Shown here one piece after another: positions 1 through 7,041 of a stretch of 34,841 nucleotides of DNA. Within the stretch, counting starts at the first letter, position 1; every line of letters begins with the position of its first letter. Source of the stretch: Wenyingzhuangia heitensis (GTDB taxonomy: Bacteria; Bacteroidota; Bacteroidia; Flavobacteriales; Flavobacteriaceae); contig NZ_JAASQL010000006.1 of the NCBI RefSeq assembly GCF_011762155.1, positions 105,831-140,671 of the forward strand. Reading direction: 5' to 3'. The translations under genes and the position numbers were made by a program. The notes beneath the pieces are model-generated. The model saw only the letters and a program-made list of their open reading frames with translations, had not been told where the DNA came from and searched no databases.

Positions 1-313
1 ATTATTTTAATTTTTGAACGATCTCATCACGGTGTTCGAGCGAAGTCGAGAACCCTGTCAGTTCGAGTTTCTTTTGCTGTAGTAAACAGAAGTAAAAGAA
101 GTATTGAGAACAGTAGAGTACTTTTACAATCAGTTAAGATTTCACATCTCGACTTCGCTCGATGACCTTATTGTTTCAATTTTTCAACGATCTAATCACG
201 GTGTTCGAGCGGAGTCGATAACCTTGTCAGTTCGAGTGTCCTGAACTCGTTTCAGGATGTATCGAGAACAGGGTTAACTAGTATAATAATACTTCTCGAT
301 ACTCGTGACTCCA
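1..313. repeat. Two diverged copies of a palindromic repeat unit
   Basis: Copy 1 spans about 1-167 and copy 2 about 168-313. Each holds a GTTCGAGCG-type 20-mer (34-53 and 203-222), then a CAGTTCGAGT motif (59-68 and 228-237), a central hairpin, a GAGAAC end (106-111 and 264-269), and a closing CTCGACTTCGCTCGA-type element (148-162; degenerate at 293-312). The flanks (TCATCACGGT before the 20-mer) also match. The central hairpins differ in sequence: copy 2 has TCCTGAA...TTCAGGA (239-257), copy 1 has TTCTTTT...AAAAGAA. No gene is seen in 1-439. This is the same repeat family as at 5939-7037. Confidence 0.8.
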
Positions 314-439
314 TTACATTTCGTAATTAACTGGAAGTGACAATAAATAACATTTGTTAAAAACTTTACTTGTTTGTGGAAAAGTATGCCTTTCTTTAAT
401 TACTTATTATAGGTAGTTTTACAAAGAAAACAACAGTAA

Positions 440-2035
440 ATGAAAACAACTTTCTTAGGACACGGACTTAGTTCTGATAAAAAAAATAATGTCAGAAAAC
501 AACTTGCTGAATCTTTTGAAAGTAAAAAATACAAAAAAATTTATGGATTTGTTGCTTTTGCAACCCTTTCTGGAATTAAGCCCTTAAAGTCAAAGCTTAA
601 AATAGCCAAATCAAATTTCGAAGAAATCAAATTCTTTATTGGAATTAATGGTAATATTACTAGTGAAGAAGCTCTTGAGTTTTTATTAAATGAGAATATT
701 GAAACATATATTTATTATGATGAATCAATTCCCGAGAAAATTTATCATCCAAAATTATTCTTGTTTGAGGGTAAAGAAGTTTCTAGAATAATCATTGGTT
801 CTACAAATCTTACAAATCGAGCAATTAATTTAAATGTGGAAGCATCAATACAATTAGACCTTGAGTTAGATGACTTAAATACACTTACTGAAATTAAAGA
901 TTATTATTCAAGTCTCCTCGACCTTTCTTCACCAAATTTAAAATTGCTTTCATACGATTATTTAGAAATTTTAAAAAAACGAGGTCTATTATCTAATGGA
1001 AATAATGATGAAGACAATGAAAATGACAAGGACGACCACGAAATTAAAAAGAGATATGAATATGACAAAAAGTTCACAGAAAACGATAAAGAAAAATTTG
1101 ATACGTTATTAGATAGATATATTTTATATAAAAAAGCTAAAAGACCTGATGGAATAGTAAGTAAACACGCAAAGGACAAAGAATTATTCAGATGGTATCA
1201 AAAAATGCACGGTTTATACAATCAAGAGACAAATTCACTGCCTTTTGAATGTTTTGAAAGGTTACTCGAAGCAGAATTTCCTTTCGATGGTATTGGTAGA
1301 GAGAATAAAAGAGTAATCGAATGGGAAAAAAACTTTAATAAATTAGTAGAACATAAAAACAAAGTAAGCCCTGATACTGATTATACTTATATCCCACAAT
1401 TTAAAAATAAATACCATCCTTATTATGAAATTGGTAGATGGTGTGCTTGGCAAAAACAAAGAAGAAAAGGAAATAAAAATTATGGACCATTACTAACTAC
1501 TCACGAAGAAAAGAGGATGAAATCTATAAATTTCATTTGGGATTATGATAGTAAAATGTATGGCCGTGCAAAAGATGATGAATGGAAAGATACTTTGAAA
1601 GAACTTGAAAAATATTACAATATCAAAATAAATAACAAAACCGTTCCTTCACAAAAAACATATATTGGGCATTGGCTAAGTGACCAAATGTCTTTTAAAA
1701 CCAAACAAGATAGAGAGGGTAGAAATGACTTACTAAGTTCAGAAAAAGAAGAAATGCTAGGGAAACTTCTAATTAAAAATGGAGTTGAATGGGAATGGAG
1801 AAAACAAAAAGAAAGAGAGAGTATTGAAAGTAAAATTAAAAGTTGGCAGTTTGTTGAAAAGTTAAAAACTGAAGGCACATACAAAAAATTCAGAGAGGAA
1901 AATCCAAAGGTTATAATTAAATATAACGATGATGTTGCTCAATTAAGAAGTCATACAAAAAGATGGAATAATGAAAAAAATAAATGGAAATTTGAACTTG
2001 TTGACAAAGTTGGATTTCCCTATAGTAAGGAATAA
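440..2035 (+). CDS. Orphan PLD-like nuclease fused to helicase-associated domains
   Basis: The 531-residue product begins with a phospholipase-D-type nuclease half. The HxK motif is at residues 103-105 (HPK), followed by GSTN at 120-123, the usual signature of PLD-fold restriction and repair nucleases (NgoFVII/BfiI-like). Only one HKD-type motif is present, so the active enzyme would have to dimerise. After an acidic linker (about 186-200), the C-terminal half resembles the 'helicase associated' domain found behind superfamily 2 helicases: tryptophan-spaced modules at about 290-367 (W295, W334, W337, W367) and 378-453 (W382, W412, W451), with a basic tail. No DEAD-box helicase core is present. 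The gene is AT-rich and stands alone after a repeat block, suggesting acquisition or decay of a larger PLD-helicase-HA protein. I infer a DNA-binding, possibly defence-related nuclease; the biological role is not known. Confidence 0.75.
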   Translation: MKTTFLGHGLSSDKKNNVRKQLAESFESKKYKKIYGFVAFATLSGIKPLKSKLKIAKSNFEEIKFFIGINGNITSEEALEFLLNENIETYIYYDESIPEKIYHPKLFLFEGKEVSRIIIGSTNLTNRAINLNVEASIQLDLELDDLNTLTEIKDYYSSLLDLSSPNLKLLSYDYLEILKKRGLLSNGNNDEDNENDKDDHEIKKRYEYDKKFTENDKEKFDTLLDRYILYKKAKRPDGIVSKHAKDKELFRWYQKMHGLYNQETNSLPFECFERLLEAEFPFDGIGRENKRVIEWEKNFNKLVEHKNKVSPDTDYTYIPQFKNKYHPYYEIGRWCAWQKQRRKGNKNYGPLLTTHEEKRMKSINFIWDYDSKMYGRAKDDEWKDTLKELEKYYNIKINNKTVPSQKTYIGHWLSDQMSFKTKQDREGRNDLLSSEKEEMLGKLLIKNGVEWEWRKQKERESIESKIKSWQFVEKLKTEGTYKKFREENPKVIIKYNDDVAQLRSHTKRWNNEKNKWKFELVDKVGFPYSKE

Positions 2036-2117
2036 ATGTCTGCACCAAAAACCATATATAATTAATTATTTTATTAGCTAAACTACGCAATAAACTATAT
2101 TCATCAACCGTAATCCA

Positions 2118-2603
2118 TCATATAGGCACAGCATAATTGTGTTTTATCACCCCAATAACAAAGGTACTGTGTGCACTACCAATATTTTTTACAGAACCTA
2201 ACTCGTTAATTACAAAAGATTGATAATCTTTCATATCCTTGACCATAATTTTTAATAAAAAATCGTAGTCTCCAGAAATATTGTAACACTCAACCACTTC
2301 TTTTAGTGAAACAATATCTCTAACAAACCTATTCCCTATTTCTTTGGTATGTTCCTTTAACGTGATATTGCAAAATACCGTTAAATTTTTACCTGCTTTT
2401 TCTGCATTTACAATCGCCGTGTATTTTTCTATCAAACCTTCTTTTTCAAACCGTTTGATTCTCTCATAAACAGGAGTTGGAGATAAATTTACACGGGCTG
2501 CTATTTCTTTAGTTGTCAATTTCGCATCTTTTTGAAGCACTCTTAGCAACTCCAAGTCAATTAAATCTAAGCTTTCTACAGAAAAATTATCTGTTTTTTT
2601 CAT
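2118..2603 (-). CDS. Lrp/AsnC family transcriptional regulator
   Basis: The 161-residue protein has the Lrp/AsnC layout: an N-terminal winged helix-turn-helix (about residues 13-65, with LTTKEIAARVNLSPTPVYER as the recognition region) and a C-terminal RAM/ligand-binding domain (about 75-155). Such proteins form dimers to octamers and sense amino acids. It is divergent from the mesX-mesD methionine genes, and the shared 135-bp intergenic region contains three 30-bp-phased repeats, so I infer that it controls the methionine module and itself, perhaps in response to methionine or a related amino acid. The length is normal for the family. The effector cannot be read from sequence. Confidence 0.93.
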   Translation of the reverse strand: MKKTDNFSVESLDLIDLELLRVLQKDAKLTTKEIAARVNLSPTPVYERIKRFEKEGLIEKYTAIVNAEKAGKNLTVFCNITLKEHTKEIGNRFVRDIVSLKEVVECYNISGDYDFLLKIMVKDMKDYQSFVINELGSVKNIGSAHSTFVIGVIKHNYAVPI

Positions 2604-2610
2604 TTCTACA

Positions 2611-2700
2611 CTCTATAAAAGATTAATTATCTGTAAAAATACACCAAATAGATTAATTATCTGATTTTATACACAAATTAAATTAATTCATCTTTTATAT
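2611..2700. promoter_or_regulatory. Three 30-bp-phased operator-like repeats
   Basis: AGATTAATTATCTG occurs at 2620-2633 and identically at 2650-2663; a degenerate copy (AAATTAATTCATCT) is at 2680-2693. All are in exact 30-bp register, close to three helical turns. The core AGATtAATtATCT is a near-palindrome. A further ACACCAAATAGA element occurs at 2641-2652 and again at 2719-2730, just before the mesX start. Cooperative binding to evenly spaced sites is typical of Lrp-family proteins, so this is the probable operator of the divergent regulator. That assignment is an inference. Confidence 0.6.
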
Positions 2701-2738
2701 TCAATTTTACAGAATGAAACACCAAATAGAATCATCAA

Positions 2739-3752
2739 ATGAAAACAACATTATTAGAAAACGCTAAAACAAACAAACAGGAGAATATTGCATTCACACT
2801 AAAGAGTATTTGTTTTAACGAAAACTATACTCCAGCCAACAGCACACGTACAACCACCAATTTTGCAAACTTGGCAAGAGGAGCAAATCGTAAAGAAAAC
2901 TTACGCAATACTATTTGTATGATGAACAATCGTTTTAATGATTTGGCTACTTGGGACAATCCTAATAACAATCGTTATTCGGTGGAGCTAGAAATTGTTT
3001 CTGTAGATTTAGATATTGAGGGGAATGGCACAACATTCCCATCTATTGAGGTTTTAAAAACATCTATTATTGATCATAAAACAGGCAAACGTATAGATGG
3101 TGTTGTTGGGAACAACTTTTCTTCTTATGTGCGTGATTATGATTTTAGTGTGTTGCTTTTAGAACACAACGAGAATAAGGATAACTTTAGCATCCCTCCT
3201 AATTTTGGGGAATTACATGGCAATCTATTTAAGTTTTTTGTGAATTCTGAGAGTTACAAAAAAAACTTTGCCAAATTACCGGTGATCTGTTTAAGTGTGT
3301 CACACAATAAAATTTATCATCGTACAGGAAACCAACATCCTATATTAGGTTTTGAATACCACGTTAACGAATCCTCTTTAACCGAAGAATACTTTAAAAA
3401 AATGGGCTTACAAGTTCGTTATTTTATGCCCCAAAATAGTGTTGCTCCTTTAGCTTTTTATTTTTTTGGTGATTTATTAGCGGATTATACCAACTTTGAA
3501 TTGATAAGTACGATTAGTACCATGGAAACCTTTCAAAAAATTTATAGACCCGAAATTTACAATGCTAATTCTGTAGCCGGACAGTGTTACAAGCCTAGTT
3601 TAAAAAATCAGGATCATTCTTTAACAAAAATTGTTTACAACCGAGAAGAGCGTAGTCAGTTGGCTATTGAACAAGGTAAGTTTGCAGAAAAGCATTTTAT
3701 AAAGCCTTACAAAAGTATTCTAGAACAGTGGTCTGCAAATAGCTCTCTTTAA
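2739..3752 (+). CDS. mesX: MesX, DUF1852 partner of methionine synthase MesD
   Basis: The 337-residue protein matches the DUF1852 family by its conserved stretches TTNFANLARG near residue 40, RFNDLATWDNP near 65-75, and VGNNFSSYVRDYDFSVLL near 122-140. It has no signal peptide or membrane segment and should be cytoplasmic. DUF1852 genes accompany the MesD class of folate-independent methionine synthases, where the partner has been named MesX and is needed for activity; its chemistry and the methyl source are, to my knowledge, unsettled. The mesD gene follows 27 bp downstream on the same strand, supporting co-transcription. The ATG lies 8 bp after a second copy of an ACACCAAATAGA element in the putative Lrp operator region. 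Confidence 0.88.
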   Translation: MKTTLLENAKTNKQENIAFTLKSICFNENYTPANSTRTTTNFANLARGANRKENLRNTICMMNNRFNDLATWDNPNNNRYSVELEIVSVDLDIEGNGTTFPSIEVLKTSIIDHKTGKRIDGVVGNNFSSYVRDYDFSVLLLEHNENKDNFSIPPNFGELHGNLFKFFVNSESYKKNFAKLPVICLSVSHNKIYHRTGNQHPILGFEYHVNESSLTEEYFKKMGLQVRYFMPQNSVAPLAFYFFGDLLADYTNFELISTISTMETFQKIYRPEIYNANSVAGQCYKPSLKNQDHSLTKIVYNREERSQLAIEQGKFAEKHFIKPYKSILEQWSANSSL

Positions 3753-3779
3753 TTAAAAAAAACACCTTATTATTTTATT

Positions 3780-4808
3780 ATGAAAAAATTATTACCCACA
3801 TCAACAGTCGGAAGTTTACCCAAACCTACTTGGCTTGCACCCCCAGAAAAACTATGGTCTCCATGGAAATTAGAAGGAAATCAATTGCTTGAAGGAAAAC
3901 AAGATGCTTTACGTGTTTCTTTGCAAGAACAACAATTGGCAGGGCTAGATATTATTAGTGATGGTGAACAAACACGTCAACATTTTGTGACTACTTTTAT
4001 TGAATATTTAAGTGGTGTCGATTTTAAAAATCGTAAAACCGTAAAAATTCGTAACCGTTATGAGGCTAGTGTTCCTGTTGTTGTAGATAAAATTGCACGT
4101 AAAAAAGCCGTTTTTGTTGAGGATGCTAAATTTTTACGCAAACAGACAAATCAACTTATCAAATGGGCATTACCTGGACCTATGACTATGGTAGATACTT
4201 TGTATGATGATCATTACAAAAGCCAAGAAAAATTGGCTTGGGAATTTGCCAAAGTACTGAATGAAGAAGCAAGAGAATTACAAGATGCAGGAGTAGATAT
4301 TATTCAGTTTGATGAACCTGCTTTTAATGTGTTTTTTGACGATGTAAACGATTGGGGAATGCAAGTATTGGAAAGAGCCATTGAAGGTTTGCACTGCCAA
4401 ACGGCTATACATATTTGTTATGGTTATGGAATAAAAGCAAACAACGATTGGAAAAAGACATTGGGTTCTGAGTGGCGACAATACGAAGAAATTTTTCCTA
4501 AAATTCAAAAATCTAACATAGATATTGTCTCCTTAGAGTGTCATAACTCACATGTACCCTTTAATTTATTAGAACTTATTCGTGGTAAAAAAGTAATGGT
4601 TGGTGCTATTGATGTAGCTACTAACACCATAGAAACACCCGAAGAAGTAGCTGCTACGCTACGCAAAGCATTAGAGTTTGTAGATATAAAAAACCTTTAC
4701 CCTTGTACAAATTGTGGTATGGCTCCTTTGCCTAGAAACATCGCAAATGCTAAGTTGAGTGCTTTAAGTGCAGGAGCAGAAATTATCCGTAAAGAACTTG
4801 CGTTATAA
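3780..4808 (+). CDS. mesD: MesD, folate-independent methionine synthase (core MetE)
   Basis: At 342 residues this is only the C-terminal catalytic barrel of cobalamin-independent methionine synthase (full MetE is about 750 residues); the N-terminal folate-binding half is absent. The start TSTVGSLPKP and the zinc-site motifs are visible: HIC near residue 213, ECHNSH near 255, and CTNCGMAPLP near 312-321. The reaction is S-methylation of homocysteine to methionine from a donor other than methyl-tetrahydrofolate. Placement directly after the DUF1852 gene mesX identifies the MesD subclass rather than MesA, MesB or MesC. No methionine gene of another kind is nearby. The start ATG follows mesX by 27 bp, in an A/T-rich leader without a Shine-Dalgarno sequence. 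Confidence 0.87.
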   Translation: MKKLLPTSTVGSLPKPTWLAPPEKLWSPWKLEGNQLLEGKQDALRVSLQEQQLAGLDIISDGEQTRQHFVTTFIEYLSGVDFKNRKTVKIRNRYEASVPVVVDKIARKKAVFVEDAKFLRKQTNQLIKWALPGPMTMVDTLYDDHYKSQEKLAWEFAKVLNEEARELQDAGVDIIQFDEPAFNVFFDDVNDWGMQVLERAIEGLHCQTAIHICYGYGIKANNDWKKTLGSEWRQYEEIFPKIQKSNIDIVSLECHNSHVPFNLLELIRGKKVMVGAIDVATNTIETPEEVAATLRKALEFVDIKNLYPCTNCGMAPLPRNIANAKLSALSAGAEIIRKELAL

Positions 4809-4831
4809 TCTTATTTTAAAAATCATCATAA

Positions 4832-4885
4832 GGGTTTCTTTTATTAAGATGCTAATCAAAATTTTAGAACATTCATTAGAAACCC
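4832..4885 (+). other. Inverted repeat between mesD and the permease gene
   Basis: GGGTTTCT (4832-4839) is complementary to AGAAACCC (4878-4885), with a 38-base loop, in the 104-bp gap after mesD. There is no clear T-run after the second arm, so it may be a processing or attenuation structure rather than a simple terminator. It may also be chance. Confidence 0.3.
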
Positions 4886-4912
4886 ATCAACAATAAAAAA
4901 TACAATTTACTT

Positions 4913-5749
4913 ATGGATATATTTATTCTTTACTATCTAATTACTGGTGCTTTTGCTGGCTTATTGGCAGGTTTGTTTGGAATTGGTGGAGGTATGATTA
5001 TTGTACCCGCATTAATTTACATTTTTACAACACAAGGAATTCCTCAAGCTGCACTTACTCATATGGGTATTGGTACCTCTTTAGCCACTATTATTGTAAC
5101 TTCTATTAGTTCTTTAAGAGCGCACAATAGCAAAGGTGCGGTTAACTGGAATGTCTGGAAACGCATGGCACCAGGATTGGTGATTGGTTCTTTAATTGGT
5201 GCCGGTATTGCCTCTATGATTAACGGTAATTCGCTTCAAGCAGTTATTGGAGTAGGTGCTTTTTTAATAGGATTAAAAATGTTGTTTGTAAAAAATAAAG
5301 GCCTAGAAGAAGATGATTTAAGCAAACTCCCTTCACCTGTTGGACAAACTAGTTTAGGAGGTTTTGTGGGAATGGTTTCTGCAATTTTTGGTATTGGTGG
5401 AGGTACTTTAACGGTTCCGATATTGAGCAATTATGGATTAAAAATTCAGAATGCAGTAGGTACATCGGCTGCCTGTGGCTTGCCTATTGCGACTGCGGGT
5501 GCTATTGGATTTTTGTACTTTGGACAATTTGTAGATGCCAATATAAAAGACTCTTTGCCTAATGGGGTGTTTGGTTTTGTACACATGTACGCATTTATTT
5601 GTTTGAGTTTTGCTAGCTTTTTTACCGCTCGTGTTGGTGCAAAATTGGCACATAAATTACCTGCAGCAACCTTAAAAAAAGGATTTGCAGTATTGTTATT
5701 AATTGTAGGTATTAAATTAGTATTGAATTCTGATGTTTTTACAATTTAA
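4913..5749 (+). CDS. TauE/SafE family membrane permease
   Basis: The 278-residue protein is strongly hydrophobic with about eight membrane segments. It shows the internal duplication of the TauE/SafE family: GLFGIGGGMIIVPAL near residues 22-36 is echoed by AIFGIGGGTLTVPIL near 157-171. Family members export or import sulfite, sulfoacetate or other small anions across the inner membrane. It lies 104 bp downstream of mesD on the same strand, so a link to sulfur or methyl-donor metabolism is plausible: it could move a sulfur anion released or used by the methionine module. The substrate cannot be assigned from sequence. Its length fits the family. Confidence 0.9.
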   Translation: MDIFILYYLITGAFAGLLAGLFGIGGGMIIVPALIYIFTTQGIPQAALTHMGIGTSLATIIVTSISSLRAHNSKGAVNWNVWKRMAPGLVIGSLIGAGIASMINGNSLQAVIGVGAFLIGLKMLFVKNKGLEEDDLSKLPSPVGQTSLGGFVGMVSAIFGIGGGTLTVPILSNYGLKIQNAVGTSAACGLPIATAGAIGFLYFGQFVDANIKDSLPNGVFGFVHMYAFICLSFASFFTARVGAKLAHKLPAATLKKGFAVLLLIVGIKLVLNSDVFTI

Positions 5750-5803
5750 CTCCTCTTTATTATTTACTTAAACAACTTTTGTGTTCGTAAAAACAATTTT
5801 ATC

Positions 5804-5923
5804 ATGACAAACCTAAACTATTTTTTAATAGACCTTGTGAATGTATCTTGTGTTGATACTGTATGCCTTTTCCCGATTGAAACACAAGGGTTAGAAACAG
5901 AAGTATGCCTTATTAGTATCTAA
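5804..5923 (+). CDS. Possible 39-residue small ORF
   Basis: An ATG-initiated frame of 39 codons begins MTNLNYFLIDLVNV and ends ICLISI-like (the last residues are CLISI), with three cysteines at residues 16, 21 and 35. Upstream, AACTTTTG (about 5775-5782) is one mismatch from TAnnTTTG. I do not recognise the product. It lies 54 bp after the permease gene, just before the repeat block, and may be non-coding. Confidence 0.2.
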   Translation: MTNLNYFLIDLVNVSCVDTVCLFPIETQGLETEVCLISI

Positions 5924-5938
5924 TACTTTTTATACGGT

Positions 5939-6061
5939 GTTTGAGTGGAGTAGAGAACTTGTCATTTTATTGTAAAGGGTGTTCGAGTGAAGTCGAGAAC
6001 TAACATGTTTTCTTGGTTTAAATGCCCATACATTTTGCTTCTCGACTTCGCTCGTAAGACC
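5939..6061. repeat. Palindromic repeat elements, copy C
   Basis: A degenerate 20-mer lies at 5939-5958 (GTTTGAGTGGAGTAGAGAAC) and a closer copy at 5981-6000 (GTTCGAGTGAAGTCGAGAAC). The latter is followed by a 37-bp spacer and the inverse element CTTCTCGACTTCGCTCG at 6038-6054. The 80-bp unit 5981-6061 closely matches 6339-6417, including the spacer (TTGGTTTAAATGCCCATACA). The open frame that crosses 5987-6181 is built from this repeat sequence and is not supported as a gene. Confidence 0.8.
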
Positions 6062-6136
6062 TTAACGTTTAGCACTGGTAGTTTGATGAACTTTTTATGT
6101 GTGTACTTAAAAACTCAACATATTATAACACACGGT

Positions 6137-6156
6137 GTTCGAGCGCAGTCGAGAAC
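6137..6156. repeat. Consensus palindromic 20-mer
   Basis: This is GTTCGAGCGCAGTCGAGAAC, identical to the copies at 6339-6358 and 6914-6933. The inverse element follows at 6198-6210 and is interrupted by extra bases. Confidence 0.8.
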
Positions 6157-6195
6157 TCAATATATTGCTATAGATTTATGAATTTACTAGAATTC

Positions 6196-6417
6196 TACTT
6201 CTCGACTCTACTTCGTCTCCGCTCAGCGCGGGCTGCTCGAAGACCATAATATTTTGAGAATATGTTTGTACAAACTACTCAGAGACTTTGAAAATATATA
6301 ACACGTAATCTAGTATGTATGAGTCATCATATTATAGGGTTCGAGCGCAGTCGAGAACTAATATGTTTCCTTGGTTTAAATGCCCATACATTTTGTTTCT
6401 CGACTTCGCTTGAAGAC
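6196..6417. repeat. Left direct repeat flanking the GIY-YIG gene
   Basis: The segment 6235-6384 (about 150 bp) aligns nearly base for base with 6808-6959 on the other side of the nuclease gene; I count only about ten differences by eye. It starts in a CTTCTCGACTC...GCTCGAAGACC element that here carries about 25 extra bases (about 6211-6235) relative to the right copy. It then runs through a shared AATATTTTGAGAATATG stretch, the consensus 20-mer (6339-6358) and a closing inverse element (6397-6417). Confidence 0.85.
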
Positions 6418-6444
6418 TATTATGGTTGGACTCTCAATGCTTCC

Positions 6445-6750
6445 CTAATTTTTATTTTTAAAATGTGTGTTATTCTTACATTCTGAAAGCACAGGTAAGA
6501 GTTCCCAATTGTTTTCAATCATTGCTTTCTTTTTAGCATGTGACCATTTTTGAATCTTCTTTTCATAATAAAAAGCATCAGCTACTTTTAAAAAATATTC
6601 TTGAAATACTAAGGTCACTGGCAATCTAGTTTTTGTGTAATTAGCTCCTTTTTTTGATTGATGTTCTGCTAATCTTTTTTCTAAATCCCTAGTGCTTCCG
6701 GTGTAGTATGTTCCATCAGAACATTGCAATATGTATACGTATCCAGCCAT
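6445..6750 (-). CDS. GIY-YIG nuclease domain protein (YhbQ/UPF0213-like)
   Basis: This 101-residue protein is a minimal GIY-YIG endonuclease domain. The GIY element appears as VYI (residues 5-7) and the YIG element as YTG (16-18). The catalytic arginine is likely R26 in DLEKRLAEHQ, and the metal-binding glutamate E63 in FYYEKKIQKW. Helix and strand order match COG2827/YhbQ, whose members nick DNA with loose specificity. It has no added DNA-binding domain. The gene has no operon partner and lies between two direct repeats of about 150 bp made of the palindromic repeat family, suggesting that gene and repeats travel or are maintained together. I infer either a mobile cassette or a nuclease that acts on the repeats; neither is shown. 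Alternatively it is an ordinary housekeeping YhbQ-like protein in a repeat-rich spot. Confidence 0.92.
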   Translation of the reverse strand: MAGYVYILQCSDGTYYTGSTRDLEKRLAEHQSKKGANYTKTRLPVTLVFQEYFLKVADAFYYEKKIQKWSHAKKKAMIENNWELLPVLSECKNNTHFKNKN

Positions 6751-6795
6751 CTTTTACCCTAAGATAAGAATTATTTTATCTTTTTAAGCATTCTA

Positions 6796-7037
6796 CTTCT
6801 CGACTCCGCTCGAAGACCATAATATTTTGAGAATATGTTTGTACAAACTACTCAGAGACCTTGAAAATATATAACACGTAATATAGTATGTATAAGTTAT
6901 TATATTAAAGGGTGTTCGAGCGCAGTCGAGAACTAATATGTTTCCTTGGTTCGAATGCCGATTCCCTGTACTTCTCGACTCCGCTCGAAGACCGTAATAT
7001 TTTGGGAGTATTTTATTACAAATTGCTCAGACACCTA
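6796..7037. repeat. Right direct repeat flanking the GIY-YIG gene, plus partial third copy
   Basis: The element CTTCTCGACTCCGCTCGAAG (6796-6815) opens the copy that matches the left repeat up to 6959, including the consensus 20-mer at 6914-6933. The same element recurs at 6971-6990 and begins a partial third copy to about 7037 (AATATTTTGGGAGTAT, then CTCAGACACCT), which ends against the stop codon of the ABC permease gene. Confidence 0.85.
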
Positions 7038-7041
7038 TAGC

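Noticed and set aside
1-439. A CRISPR array suggested by repeated motifs
   Set aside because: The repeats are imperfect, unevenly spaced, in both orientations and contain internal hairpins; no regular spacers or cas genes are present.
4849-4896. A 15-codon frame just before the TauE gene that could be a leader peptide
   Set aside because: It lies inside the inverted-repeat spacer, has no amino-acid run expected of an attenuator peptide (no methionine or cysteine run), and frames this short arise by chance.
5987-6181. A 64-codon plus-strand frame between the permease and the nuclease gene
   Set aside because: It is made of the palindromic repeat sequence (copy C and the 20-mer at 6137) and has no protein-like pattern.
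6445-6750. A homing endonuclease inside an intron or intein
   Set aside because: The GIY-YIG protein is small with no DNA-binding extension, and there is no split host gene on either side; repeats, not exons, flank it.
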